Positions 43,071-55,791 of a stretch of DNA of 64,000 nucleotides are shown one piece after another. Position 1 is the first letter of the stretch, and each line of letters starts with the position of its first letter. The translations under genes were made by a program, and so were the position numbers. Under the pieces are notes generated by a model, which saw nothing but the letters and a program-made list of their open reading frames with translations, was not told where the DNA came from and did not search any database. The DNA is from Grammothele lineata (Eukaryota; Basidiomycota; Agaricomycetes; Polyporales; Polyporaceae): the NCBI GenBank assembly GCA_002150815.3, contig NDFF03000109.1, positions 310,001 through 374,000 of the forward strand. The letters are read 5' to 3'.

Positions 43071-43531
43071 AATGTAGGTTGATGTGTATAAATGAGATGT
43101 CGCGGATTACAGCGGGATGATGAGTGAGCAGTGAGATGGTGTCTGGGAGATCGCGGCGAACGCGCGCAAGGCTCAGCCGCGGCTTGTGGCACGCGCGACG
43201 CGTCGAGGCGCCTGATTCGGCGTCTGTGCTCACTGACGTTATCGCCTGCACGTGGCAGCCGATCTTATCTCGGGCAAGCACTCCTCGGGGTCTGGTGCGT
43301 TTTGCGCAGGCTCTGATTGGCCGAAGAAGGCGCACCGAGGTAAGCGGAGGACCCGGAGAGCGGGGCGACCGGTGCGGTACACAGAGCGAGAGACTCGCCG
43401 TTAGAGCTTCATAGAGCCTCAGCCGCCTCCTCTTCTCGACATCCCCGTCTTCCTCTCCTCAAGACGCCTCTCTAACCTAGCTCTAGCCAGCGTCGTCTTG
43501 AAAGGCGACACCAGAAACTCGATTTCTCCAC
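43071..43531. other. Divergent intergenic region, sld5 and ZIP gene
   Basis: 461 bp holding both promoters. The sequence CTCCTCTTCTCGACATCCCCG (43427-43447) and following pyrimidine tract are typical of a fungal 5' UTR. No gene seen. Confidence 0.45.
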
Positions 43532-45833
43532 ATGACATCACCAGAGATCGGCAATGCAGCTGCAAAACTCCCTCTGGCCACCATGGCCGATGCGGAGGAC
43601 GAAGAGTTCACCGCGAGACTGATAATCATGTTACTCATCTTCGTTGTCTCTCTGTTTGGTGCGTGGTACAGATATATCCACCATTGCACTTGATTTACGT
43701 TCTACTTATGAACAGCCGTCTCCTTTCCAACCCTCACGACTACGTACCGCTCCATCCGGGTCCCCAGCATCCTCTTCTTCATTGGCAAGCACTTTGGCAC
43801 AGGTGTCATCCTGTCCACAGCCTTCGTCCATCTCCTCCAAGATGCCTTTAAGGCTCTCCTTGACCCCGCTGTCAACCGCTCGTGGAGGGTCGGCCATTGG
43901 GCTGGTCTGATTGTGTGAGTGCGTCTATTCGCGCAGTGCGCGCACAGCTGACGTTAGGTGCGTTAGTCTCGGGTCCCTGCTCTCTATATTCCTCGTTGAA
44001 TGTAAGTACCAGTTCTCTATATCACTGGCAAATCTAACGGCGCTCGTTCTGTAGACATCTCGACTGCCTTCGTAGACCGCCTTCAGTCGTATCCCTCTGC
44101 ACCCTCAACGCCGTCTGCATCTCCCGTGTCCTCATCCGCGTCGTCTCTTCAAGACTTCGATACTACCCCTGTAGCCCACATCCCAGTTCTTTCCGAAAGT
44201 CCCGAAGCAACGTGTTCTCGTAGCGGTGGTGACCATGTCCACCGGCTTACAGTAGCAGGCCACAGTAGTGACGGTACGTCAGCTCCATCAAGTCTGCATA
44301 CATCGCGGTCCTCTCATCTTCCCTCCCCTTCGCTCTCCATAAGGGTCATTACATAGTGAAACTAGCCCCCTCAACGGCGGATCCAGCTCCTATGGCGCGA
44401 TCCCCCATTACCCTTCAGCCCACCCCGCACCTAAGCGCACATCGTCGCGCCCTCCACCCCTCGCCCGCGCGTCGGCCCCTCCAGGCGACGCCTTCTTCTC
44501 CGGGGGTCACCATCGTTTCGAGCCGCGCGATTCGCACCACATGCACCACGCCTGCGTCTCCCGCTGGCGATGGTGGGACCGCCTCTTCTCGCGATCCAGC
44601 AGCCCACGCCCGACCGACCAACCAGTTGCCCCTATCGTCGCCCCGGCGCCTGTGTGCGCTCAGAGCGGCCACGAGCATCCGCATATACGCACCCCCAGCT
44701 CCACCTCGAAGTCACGCGAAAACATCGTTGCTGCTTCACCTCAGAAGCATAACGGTCACAGGCACGAACATGGGCATGGGCACCGCCACAGTAGTGGGGG
44801 CAGCCACCATGGGCACGTGCATATGGACATGGAGCGGTGGATGGACGGGATGGACAGTGTGGACCACGCGAATGGTGTGCATCATGCGCATGGACATTCG
44901 CATATGCATGATGAAGATGTCGACGAAGAGTGCGCGGGGGAGGCCCCGACGACGGATGAGGTGACGAAGGTGGGGCGGCGGAGGCAGGTTATCGGGATTC
45001 TAGTGAGCCCTCTCGATTAGGTTGCGTTTAGTTGTGAACAGACGCTAACGTTTTGTATCACGATTTTCAGGTCTTGCAAATGGGCATCATGATCCACTCG
45101 CTCGTCATCGGGCTCACCCTATCCATCACCACTGGCCCAGAGTTCAGTACGTCGATTATCTAGCGCCCCCTTTCTTGCACGTATCCTAATGTATGCGGAT
45201 CGCCAGCTTCGCTCGTCATTGCCATCGTCTTTCACCAACTCTTCGAGGGCCTCTCTCTCGGCATCCGGATAGCCGGCCTTCCCAACAAACACGCCGAAGG
45301 CAGCCGCGTTCTCAAACCTCTCCTCGCCATCACTTTCGCAACCACTACTCCCTTTGGCATCGGTCTTGGGCTCGCCACCCTTGGTAACGCCGCCCGCCAC
45401 GGACGTACGTGCTCTTTCCTCCCTAACCTTCTTCCCTCCGCAGCCGAGCAGCCAGTTAACGACTTGCCCACCACAGCTGAACACACCCATCTCGTGCTTC
45501 TGAAGGGCATCATGTCCGCGATCTCCGCCGGCATGCTCATCTACGCCGCGTGCGTGGAGATGCTCGCGGGCGACTTCGTCATGGACGCGCATCTCTGGCG
45601 CAGCTCGGTACGCCGACAGGCGCTCGCGCTCGGGAGCTTGCTGTTGGGGGCGTGTGCGATGGCTGCGATTGGGTGAGTGCCTCTTGAGCTTGAGGTGTGG
45701 ATGGGATGGGCGAAGAGATGAGCTGACTACCTTGTGTCCTATTCAATTCGGAATTTGTAGGATGTGAGTATTCTTCGTTCCTCTATTGCATCGAGCACAC
45801 GAACTAACCTACACACGCTATAGTCTCGACTAG
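43532..45833 (+). CDS. ZIP-family zinc/iron transporter
   Basis: Membrane transporter importing Zn or Fe into the cytosol. Start MTSPEIGNAAAKLPLATMADAEDEEFTARL, first helix IIMLLIFVVSLF, then SILFFIGKHFGTGVILSTAFVHLLQDAF. The long TM3-TM4 loop is histidine-rich (HRHEHGHGHRHSSGGSHHGH), a metal-sensing feature. The catalytic helices follow: MGIMIHSLVIGLTLSI (TM4, HSxxxG) and IVFHQLFEGLSLGIRI (TM5, HxxxEG), then LLAITFATTTPFGIGLGLA and the TM7-8 part ending near GACAMAAIG. The splice joint inside the loop around 44270-44345 is uncertain: the clear donor GTACGT does not keep the frame, whereas a GTCAGC donor does. The last residues may use a 3-nt exon (GAT) before CTCGACTAG, stop at 45833. Transport core intact. 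Confidence 0.85.
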
Positions 45834-46225
45834 CCGCACACTCTCACGATCACGACTCGACGACCTCAAGCTCAAACATAGTCCGGATTTCGCCCAGTCA
45901 GAGGACAATGTATCATCATCACGCATGTGCACCGTGTACCATATTCGCTGTATACTCCCTATGATCACATTTATACCAATATCGCTGCCAATACATCCTC
46001 ATTCTGGGGACAACATTGGCATACGGTTGACTGTGGGTGCGAATACAGCTACTCCGGGTCGATAGAGAGCCCATCTCGATATGCTGATCTTGCAGTGAAC
46101 CTCACGCGAACCCGCATCTGGTAGACGCCGCGGCAAGCTGTGAGAAGCGCTCGACTCTTCCATCAACATCGTCACCATCGACCCATCGAAATCTGGTCAG
46201 CGACCGCTGTATCGAAACCTCCATA
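45834..46225. other. Intergenic region between ZIP and F-box/LRR genes
   Basis: ZIP 3' UTR and promoter of the next gene; nothing else seen. Confidence 0.45.
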
Positions 46226-47988
46226 ATGAACACGGTAGACGGAGATGCTCTGGATGAAGGGGCTCCGGATGCAAGTACGGACATGGCTGAAACGGTACGT
46301 ACATCGTCTCGACATCATTCAGATCCAATTGCCAACGCGACGACTCTTGTGGATAGCAGGGTAGAATAACAGTGGACAGCATCCCCGTCGAGATACTTGT
46401 CCTCATCTTTCGCCTTTTGAAAGAGAGTGTCGTCCCCTACCGCTCCCGGAACTTCAAGACTTTCTTCTCCTACCGCCCCCCGAAGATCGCGAGTTGGGTA
46501 CACGTTACCTGGGTCTGTCGCAGATGGCGCTGGGCGGCGGTATCCGCCGCTGGTCTATGGAATACAATCACACTGGAAAAGCGCAACCGCATGCACCTCT
46601 GGCTAGCCACGTTCCTCGAGCGAGCTGCAGGCACCCCCCTGAACGTCGATCTGTGCGATGTGGTCGACAGTCAAAAAGCAGTCCACCATGACCTCCTCAA
46701 GACGCTTCTTCCTCATGCTCCTTCCTTCCGCACCTTGACGTTCGCCACCGGCGAACACTTAGGAGTCGGTTGGCACATCCTAACTCCCTTCCTTTCTCAG
46801 ATGTCTGCACTCGAGGATCTCACTATCAGTAGCATTTCTTCCCAATGCGCAGATCCGCTCTCGGCCGCCCTCGGCGAGCTACAGCTAACCCGTAACAACC
46901 TCCCCAATTTACGGAACATAGCGCTGGATGGTGTCCATCTGTCATGGACTTCCCCTTTATACTCCTCCCTTAAATCACTCAAGTTGAGAGAAATTACAAT
47001 GCCATGGTCTGCAGGAGACCTTCTTTCGCTCCTCCGCGCGAATCCGGGCCTAGAGACCTTGTGCATCGATAACGATCCTCTGGTACATCGTCCCTTTGTT
47101 CGCGGTCGACAAGAGATAGGCTCGCGGCCGGTGCCCCTTCAAAACCTCCGCAGCCTTCGTCTCGCGGATGACGACATGGAACGCGCTATGTTCCTCTGTG
47201 AACGCATTGTCTTGCCCGCGTCGTGCGATATCCACGTCTCTTGCACTGCTCCCGATCAGAACAATATCCTCTCATTTTATCAAACCCTTGCCCCGAGACT
47301 CCCCGTCTTCCATCAGATTCTGAAACAGCGCACTAAAGTTGCACTGTGTGCACCACACAATGCTCGAGCCTCCTTTTTGTGGGCCACTGGCAACGCTGCG
47401 CGGAACACAAGGCAGACCGGCGAGTGTCAAGTAGGATATCTTCATGTGCGGATACTCCATGGTCCTCGATGGGGTGCGCCGGAGGGCTTGCTCGAGGCAT
47501 GGACCGCCCTTCTCGCGCCCTTTTCCAGATCTCCCGTGAAGTCCTTTATACTGTCATGGTACCGCGGTCTCTCGGACATAACGCCAGAAAGGTGGCGTTC
47601 CGGCCTCCGAAACCTCCCGCACCTGGAGGAGCTTACAATTGAGGAGTTGCCGGGAATACCGGATGTAATAGGCTCAATCAAGAGTTTGCTTGCAGCGCTG
47701 GGGGAAGAAACGGGAGGGCCATCATCGGATGAGGGGTCTAGACCATGCGAGGCCGCCGGAACGTTCAAGTCGCGTGTTCCGTTTTTGCGCTCTGTTCAAT
47801 TCCGCTCCATCGTCCTGGACGATGCGACGCTGGATACCCTGGCTCAAATGTTGGAGTGGCGAATGTCGCAGGGAGTGCCTATCCAGGAATGTGTGTTTAC
47901 CAACACTTGCGACTCTGCTTCACGCAATGTAGACAGAAATGTAGTTGAGGCATGCCTCCAGGGATTTACAACGGTCATCTTTCGGTGA
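46226..47988 (+). CDS. F-box protein with leucine-rich C-terminal part
   Basis: Probable SCF ubiquitin ligase adaptor. A short first exon (MNTVDGDALDEGAPDASTDMAET) splices at GTACGT...GCAG to GRITVDSIPVEILVLIFRLLKE, which starts the F-box; HVTWVCRRWRWAAVSAAGLWNTI completes it, in the usual agaricomycete form. The remaining about 450 residues show irregular leucine-rich segments (LKTLLPHAPSFRTLTFA, NNLPNLRNIALDGVHL, LQNLRSLRLADDD, NLPHLEELTIEELPGI, VPFLRSVQFRSIVLDD) typical of F-box/LRR proteins. Ends GFTTVIFR, with TGA immediately after at 47986. Two exons; the large second exon is uninterrupted. Not closely related in layout to the two Cys/His F-box genes here. Target unknown. Confidence 0.8.
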
Positions 47989-48230
47989 GTAAATGGGAAC
48001 CCTAACGTTTCCCGATTATTGCTCTGGAAGATTGAGTGTCCGTTTTGTGTCCCCTGTCTCGGTGTGTTTAGCACTGTGGAAGCTATATCGTGGAAACGAT
48101 ATAGGTTTCAGGCGAAGCTGCACCTTTCGAACTGCCTCGATGCGTGCTAATATTCTCTCCCCCCCTCTTACATGCAGAAATTCGCACGCATCTCGAAACA
48201 AAACGCGACACTAGCTTCCACACATCTATC

Positions 48231-50897
48231 CTAGACAGCACCGACTACCTTACGAACGGGCCCAAGGGTCTCGAAATAGCACATTCCTTTCTTCGAAGAC
48301 CTTCCGGTGTCTGCATTAGGTGGATCAGGAAGCGATGGAAAAGGCAAAAAGGATGCTACTCGCTTTGCATGCATGTGATAGACGACGTAATCGGGAGACT
48401 CGTGGTCGAGTACGGTGAACCCGAGGTCTTGATAGTCGGACGGGTGAACGAGCACTTCACAGATGCGACAACATGCTACCATCGATGCTGGGCGCAAGGC
48501 AAGGTGTCTCTCGATACGTGCGCGGATCTCTGGATCGATGATGCAGCGTCGCCGAGGGGCAAGTGTGCTCGTTGTCGAGTCTACGAGCACGACACAGGTT
48601 GATAAGTCGTGGTCGTCGATCCACAGTAAGAGTCTGCCTGAACGACTGAGAGGGCTAAGACACCCGTTATGAGTATGGGTGGAACGACCGTCATGTCTTG
48701 GTATTGAAGTGACGTACTCGGGCTTGCTTCTCGATGGCAAATTTTTGACATGGTGGCGATGAATGTGCCACAGCTGACAGGAGTACACTGCTCGTCAGCG
48801 ACTACTGATGTCTTACATATAGTTTGCGCACCAAATTAGCCCAATCCATCTCTAATGGAGGTGGGAGGCTGGGGTCCTCGCAGTTGCAATGTAGTCTCCC
48901 GCATCTCACCAGTTCGTCTAGGGACTCGATTTGCACCTCGTCTTCTTCGAGGCCTATTGTGTACAACAATTCAAATGCCAGCGATGTACCTGCGCTCCAT
49001 CGGCGGAGTTTGCGGTTTAACTCGCGCATTGACGGCGCCACGTGATCATCCTGCCGAGACGGCCAAATGTTTGCGTCGGGATGGTGTTCGCGCCAATGGG
49101 CGTGTATCCGAGGCCAGGGCATGGGACGTTCTCCAGTAGGACAACAACATTGAAAGAGAGCGGAAGGGTGGGAAAGCGCCGCTTGTACGTCTTCTAGCGA
49201 AAGCCGATACACATCTGAAAAAACAGGGAGGACCAATCTCGCAAATTTCTCGCGGACGATCTCTGCGTAACCGTCCAAACTGTCTTCGAAAGACCATGTG
49301 ATCCCACAGTCGTAGAACCGCTCACGATCGATGGGTATACGGCCTTGGTCCGAGTATGTCAGTGCGGCCCAGCTCTGGACGCTATTATGCGTGTTCGGCA
49401 GCAGATCTTGGTCGCGCCCTTGAAGCCTGTTGACGGTGATGTCCTTGACCCAATGCTTGATCTCCGCAAAACGAGCCTTCTTGCGCCTAGACTCGGCGCC
49501 CTTTTCTCTGAGCTCGCGCGCGACACCTTCGTCGTAAATTTGACGGGTATCCTTGGGTGGTTCGGTGACCGCGAGGACTGTGTCGTCGCCATCAGGCGAA
49601 GTTAGAACGTTGACACGGGATACCATGACAGAGACTCACTACCAGAAGAGAGATCGGAATCGTCATATTCTTCGTCAGAGTCGGAGCCAGACTCCTCGAA
49701 CTCAGAATCAACGTAATCAACGCGATCCAGGTACTTGCGCTCCCTGAAACCTTTCATAATTCTGCGGGAAATAGGGATTCGAGTTGAGCCTTCACGCGTA
49801 GGTATGGAGGGACATACTTTGCTCGATCGGTTATTGCCGATGAGAGAGGGTAAACCCCATAACAGAACTTGCTGTATATGATGTCTTGCCATGCAGTAAT
49901 GAGCACAGCATGCTACGGAGAGCATTCAGCTCAATAACGAGAATTAATATCGGTTATAGATTCGTACTATCTGCTTTTGCATGAGGTGCTCTATCCGTTG
50001 TAGAAATAAAGGCTTAGCCTCTTCAATGCTTTTGGCGCTGGGAATGGGCCACAGCCATGAGACGACAGCCTCTATCTCATGTCGAAGATACGAGTCTTCC
50101 ATGATGTTCCGAGCAGGATGAACTCGAGGTAACGACCTGAAGATGTTCCAGTATGCTGCAAAAGCAGTCAGAGGACCACAATAGGTAGCTGATTGGGAGT
50201 AGGCCATCATACCGAAAGTATTCGCAGCAGGAGCAAGCATGATGGCCACTTGACGTATTGCCTCCGGGACTTGTGCTAGCACACACGTTCCCTCGACGAC
50301 GCTGTTGGAGAGGTTCAGTGTGGCTTTCACGCCTGTTCGTCGTGGAACCTACTTTTCTGCCCAACATTGTTCGCAAAAACGAATCCTGAGCGCGTAATCC
50401 ACCCAAACGGCCCCGTGATCGCCACAACCCTGAGACGACAACTGAGGTTAGCGGAAGGACATTGTTGAAGATCGAAAACCCTACAAAGCAGTATCGGTCG
50501 AAAACGAGCGCAGTGTATTGGGGTTCGTTCAAATCTGGTGGACACTCCGGGAAGTCAGGAAGTGATTTCAAGAGCTTCTTCCAAACACCCCGGAAACGCT
50601 TGGACATGATGACCGCTCTGAACCATCTCGATACGCGTGACAGTTGCAGCAGGTCAACAGGATGCATAAAATAAGATATCTGCAAAGGACACAGAGAGCC
50701 ATTCAGCATATGTAGTCGCAAATGGCTGATATGGCAGGGATAATTTGGTGGCTCACCTCAATGACAATTTCGACGGGCAGCCTCGGGATCCTGCTTTCCC
50801 ACAGGAAGTACTCGGGGATCTTCTTTTCCTTCCATGCTAGATTTATGTTGCTGACACCTCGCTCAGTACGCCGGATACTCGGGCTAACAGTCTGCAT
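48231..50897 (-). CDS. F-box protein with C-terminal Cys/His motifs (paralogue B)
   Basis: Same family as the gene at 5088-7702. Start MQTVSPSIRRTERGVSNINLA (50897), first exon ending IPRLPVEIVIE; F-box continues ISYFMHPVDLLQLSRVSRWFRAVIM. Then CPPDLNEPQYTALVFDRYCF, a GCGDHGAVWVDYALRIRFCEQCWAEK exon, YLRHEIEAVVSWLWPIPSAKS, and an acidic stretch (ESGSDSDEEYDDSDLSSG). The large exon (48802-49626) contains FQCCCPTGERPMPWPRIHAHWREHHP and LVRCGRLHCNCEDPSLPPP, matching the Cys/His segments of paralogue A. The last exon reads MVACCRICEVLVHPSDY and VVYHMHAKR. The exact end is uncertain: reading through stops at 48231, while splicing as in paralogue A would stop near 48245. About nine exons. Probably a ubiquitin ligase adaptor; target unknown. 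Confidence 0.72.
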
Positions 50898-52507
50898 GGC
50901 CCGCGAGAAACCTGTGTATGACGCGGCACGAGGTTAGCACGAGGTTACGAACCACTGGGCCAAGGCGAAGGGTGATGTCAAGATACCTGCCTTTGATTAC
51001 ATCAGCCACATCCAACTCACGATCAGACTGTGAGTTGAGGGCCTCATTCACCAGGCTATCAGTTTATATACACAAGTCAGATATTGCCATACATCACTTG
51101 ACGAAATGTTCTAGCACGATTATAGCGATTGACCACTCACTCTTCCAGACGCTGTTCAACCATCCACGGGGTCTCCATGCTTCATGTAGGCCTTCGTAGG
51201 ATGCAAATAAGATTCGATGTCGTAAAAGGTAGTAGAAGGTCGTTTTATAACTCTGAGCGTAATGATCAAAACACGGCGTTTATCCTTCCAACGCGTCGTT
51301 ACGCGTCAATTTAGGGCCGGTCGGGACGCGCCACTGCCGCCTTGTACGGCAAACCATAGCTACCGCCAGGTCGCAGCAGTCATAGGCTCTCACTGTCTGT
51401 CACTATGAGGAAACCGTTATTTTCACACTGAGTTATCGGGTATAAAGCCATCCGCCAAGTTGGCCTCGACCCTCGTTTCCCCGGTTTCATAGCGCGCATG
51501 TCTTGATCAAAGTATATATACATAGCACTAGACGCTTTATAAATTCCATACATGCCTATTGGGTACGGGCGATGCTCCCCGCGTAAAGGGCGCAACTTTG
51601 GCTAGACATGGTTATTTAGATGGCTAGCCATATACCACGCAGGAGCACCGGATGTTAGCAGCTAATAGTCGTCACCCTTCGAAGGGAGCTGTAATGATGA
51701 TCACATTGGAGAGCCCCGGCGCCGGTAGAACACAGCAATTGCTGCGAGCATCATTGTGTTCGTACTGCAACTTGTATAAGAAGGAGCCGAAACCATGACC
51801 GGTCGAGTCTTATCGCGTTAGAAACATACTCACGAGAACATTTGCCTCTTTGAATCGCCGGGCGATGATGGGACGCAGTCACTTCAAATATGCCCCGGTG
51901 TGGTAGCGCGCACGGCATTCGTCGTCCGTTGACCGCGCCTGGACGTGCGCGCGCATGCCAGCAGCTGGAAGCTTGAGAGAACGAGCACACTCGTCCATTT
52001 CGAGCACGGTTGTGCGAGAGAAGCACCCTCGTGATTGCCGAGCGGGCGTATGTTTATAGTGCAGCTTCTGGGGTGGACGAACGGTCAATGTAGCTCATAG
52101 CGGCCGCGGGAGGAGAGGGGCGTTATGCGGCAGGGCGTGGCTGTAGAGAGAGAGGATAGGAATAGGAATGGCGGTGCGGAGGAGAGCTGCTGCGACGCAG
52201 AGTCTCGCGCGGAGGGGCCGCAGGGCGCGTCGTGGGAAAGATGCTCGCGAGGGCCAACGCCAAGAGCGCGGCCGCCTCACAACGACAGTCACAATATCAG
52301 CCTCTCGTCGCCCTTCTTCTCCTGCCCCCTCCTCCCCCACGTCTCTCCGACCGCGTCCCTCCTTTCCGCACACTCTCCCTCCAGACCACGCCGCGCATTT
52401 TCTTTTCTTCCTTTGCTGGCTGGTCTAGTTCAACTACTCGATATCCCCAACGACCCCACACGACCCAATTGCGCCGCCTGGATCCATCTCTCCCACACCG
52501 CACTAAT
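50898..52507. other. 1.6 kb divergent intergenic region
   Basis: Promoters of the F-box paralogue B and of the TVP38-like gene. The last 250 bp are strongly pyrimidine-rich. An in-frame upstream ATG (52241) could extend the TVP38-like protein by 89 residues, but that stretch looks like a 5' UTR. No gene, tRNA or transposon seen. Confidence 0.45.
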
Positions 52508-55008
52508 ATGTCGTCCCCGTACCCGGCGTACGCACCTCAAACACCATCTTCTAACATCCCCTACGCGAGCGTCGGCGGCCCCCACAACAACTCGTACCCA
52601 CCTCATGGCCGTTTCGACGCTAGCGCAACCTCGCTCGACAGTGATTCGAGCGGCGAACGCGAACGCGACAAGGAGGGAGGTCCACCCAGGTGGGGCAGCG
52701 TCGAGGGTATGAATGGCAACGCCCGCGCCGGCGTTGATGTCCGTGCCATCAACCGCACACCCAGTCCCACCCCGAGTGAGGCAAAGGAGCTCGCCAAGAC
52801 GAGCGTGCTCGACTGGGAGGCCATGATGAAGTGGAGGTATTGGATCCGCCGCGAGTGGGCATGTGCGTCCCCTCCGTTCTTGAATCACAAGAACCTGCTA
52901 AGCTCACGGGTGTTGTTGTGTGTAGGGTACTATGTAGCGTTCATTATTTGTCTAGTCGGCGTCGCTCTCTTCACCATCTACCACAAGCAAATCGTCAACT
53001 GGCTTAAGCCGGCAGCGACCTGGATGCACGAGTAAGTTTTCCGACCTCTTTAACTCTCGCTTGGTTTAGCCACCATACATCATTCGCGAGTAGTGGCGCG
53101 TCTGTGGGCCAGCGGTTATCGTTGTCTCTGATGCTCTACTTCACGACGACCTACTCCACCGCAGCAGTGGTCCCTGCTATCAAATAGCAGTGTCTGTTGC
53201 TTCGTTTCCAGTTCGCCACTCCGATCTGTTTACATATTTACTAAATCTATCTACCTGTGACACTGACCTGTCCGTTTGCAGTGTCCCTTATGGTTGGGCC
53301 ATCCCAATCGCCATCTTCTTCGTCATCTCTTTCCCTCCCGTGAGTAATAGCCAAGGAAGCTCTGTTATTCACATGCTCACCCTGTTTTCATAGCTGTTCG
53401 GCCACGAGATTCTCGCAATCCTGTGCGGCCTGGTCTGGGGTCTTGGCATCGGTTTTGCTATCGTTGCTGCGGGCACGTTCCTCGGAGAACTCGGCAACTT
53501 CTAGTGAGTCAGACCCGTATTGAACCTTCTTTCGTTTGAGCCCCATGTGTTCTTACATGATACATGAACTTCGAATCTCTAGCGCGTTCAAGTACTGCTG
53601 TTCTGCGCGTGGTGAGAAGCTCGAGAAGACCAAGCTCACATATGGGTGCCTGGCCCGTGTCGTCCGTGAAGGTGGTTTCAAGATCGCCTTGATTGCCCGC
53701 CTTAGTGCGATTCCCGGTCACTGTAAGCTATGAATCACTATCACAGGTTCGCTGCATCTCGTTCTTACCCATTGATCTCAGTCACGACGGCCGTTTTCTC
53801 TACCTGCGGCATGGGCGTCTGGACGTTCTCCCTGGCAGCTATCTTGTCACTCCCGAAGCAGTTCATCACCGTGTACCTCGGCGTCGCCCTTGAACAGTCG
53901 GAAGACGGTATGTAGTGTATCGTTCACGTATTCTCCTTGTGACTGACGGTGATCCTCAGGACAATCCAACACGAGGGACACGATCATCAAGGATGTCGTA
54001 CTTGGAGTGACATTTGTGGTCACTATCGCCGCCATGTGGTACATATATGACCGGATGAACAAAGTGAAGCCTATGGTGGTCTACGACCGGCGCAAAGCCA
54101 GGTACGTCGCTCTTTGTTGCTTCAATTTCCCATGGCTTACGCATCAATGCAGGCAAGCGAAGATGGCAATGGCTCCTGCTCCTGGCATGCCCTACGGAAA
54201 CCCCGCCGTGCTCGAGTCGACCATGACCGTTGGCTTCAACCCGGCCGTGTCAGAAACTGATATTCCCCTTACTGCTTCTTCGAGACCCGCGCAGCCCCCT
54301 TACAACCAACAGGGTTACGGTCGTCAACAACCTGGTTATTCCGTCTATGCTCCCCAGCCTCGTCGACCTCAACAACTGATGAGCGAACGGACTGACAACG
54401 TCGCTACACTACCCTCCGGAGCAGGCTACGCGTACCCGGCCCCGCCGTCACAGCGCGTCAATGCCGACTCGAGTGACCCGTTTTCGGATAATGCGCGTGT
54501 CCCAACTCAACTGCAACCCCAGGGCGTGTCCTACCAACGCCAGGCACCGCCGCGCGGCTACGGCTCTCCTCCTCCCGGCACCTTCGCTCCCGCTCCTCGC
54601 CGTGGCCCGCTCCACCCAGGCCTGCAACACGATGCGCCGCAAGCACCCCTCCCCCCCTCCAGCCGCCCTATTCCCCCGTCTGCGCCGCAGACGCCCACCC
54701 AGCACTCCTACGCGACGCCCCAGCCCCAATACGCAATGCCCCCTCCCCCGCCGCTCCCGTCGAGCGAGCCCTCGCAACCGATGAACCCCTTCACCGACCC
54801 CGAGCCCGCGATGCCGAACCCGTACGAGCGCGCGGGGGCACCGTCGGCGCGGCACCAGGCCGAGCCGACGGACGCGACGTTCTACACCGCGTCGAGCGGG
54901 CCGTCGCGCGAGCCTTCCGAGGACGCGTACGACGCCAGCGCGTATGCGTCCGCCCACCGCGGTGCGGCCTCGCCGCCCCCGCCGTCGTACACGTCGCACG
55001 AGCGCTAA
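52508..55008 (+). CDS. TVP38/TMEM64-family VTT-domain membrane protein
   Basis: Golgi/ER multi-pass protein of the VTT (DedA-related) family; yeast Tvp38 is a Golgi-resident member and VTT relatives act in lipid scrambling. Start MSSPYPAYAPQTPSSNIPYASVGG and a disordered N terminus; first helix YYVAFIICLVGVALFTIYH. The VTT core reads VPYGWAIPIAIFFVISFPPLFGHEILAILCGLVWGLGIGFAIVAAGTFLGELGNFYAFKYCC, REGGFKIALIARLSAIPGHFTTAVFSTCGMGVWTFSLAAILSLPKQFITVYLG, and a last helix VVLGVTFVVTIAAMWYIYDRM. The C-terminal about 290 residues are disordered and rich in Pro, Gln and Ala, ending SPPPPSYTSHER at 55008. Eight or so exons, with introns placed at tight GT-AG sites. The core is intact; the tail is much longer than in yeast. 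Confidence 0.87.
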
Positions 55009-55791
55009 GGCCTGACCGCCTTCTCGCTCGGCGTATCAGACGTCGGACCCTGGCTCTAGCGGCGGCTCCTGGTGGATAGGCTGGCTGTACGTCGGACGGC
55101 TGGCTGTTTTGTACTTAGAGCGTCCTCCTCGTGCGTCACCCGTTCGGGCAGAGACTCGACGTTCATCAGCGCCCTCTACATATTCGTGCTGTTGTGTAGC
55201 GTATCTTCTTTTGTACCTTATTACTTGCCTTTTACACGGACGCTGACGCCGCGCCGCGCGCTTTGTATATCCCGCGTTTGCGCCCGCGCCCGCGCCGAGC
55301 AGCGCCGACACCACACATCGGTATCGCATCGTATTGTTTCCATCCCCGCCCGCCCACCGTCATTGGCCGTTGCCTCGCCTCCCTCTCCTGCCCCCACCCC
55401 CGATCGTTGTTTACGACATGATTCCCCCCTCCGCCTCTGCCTTTCATGGACTGTTCGCGTATCGTTTGATGACCCCGTACTTCGCTGCTACGCACATCAC
55501 CCGCTGTCGTCGTCATACTTGTAGTGTCTTGATATGAGCTCGTTGCGAGAGATGAGTGATCTGTGTCGAGCGAGCCGCTGCGAGTGATGAAAGAAGTGCG
55601 TTGAAACGTGCGTAAATAGGAGTGTACATAAGATGACCGAGACGGCCGCATACGGCACGCTACGGCTGTGCTAACGACGGCGACAAACGTGACGGACAAA
55701 AGCCAAAGTAGAGAATGACGAAGGCGTGACTACTAGATGTGAGAGATGTCTAAGAAGGGGCGACAAGTACAGGCAATCGTTGAAAGCGCGA
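55009..55791. other. Convergent intergenic region
   Basis: 3' UTRs of the TVP38-like gene and the adenylate-forming reductase. The run near 55255-55430 is C-rich. No gene recognised. Confidence 0.45.

Noticed and set aside
52241..52507. Upstream in-frame start for the TVP38-like protein
   Set aside because: The added 89 residues come from a strongly pyrimidine-rich stretch typical of a 5' UTR; the start at 52508 is preferred.
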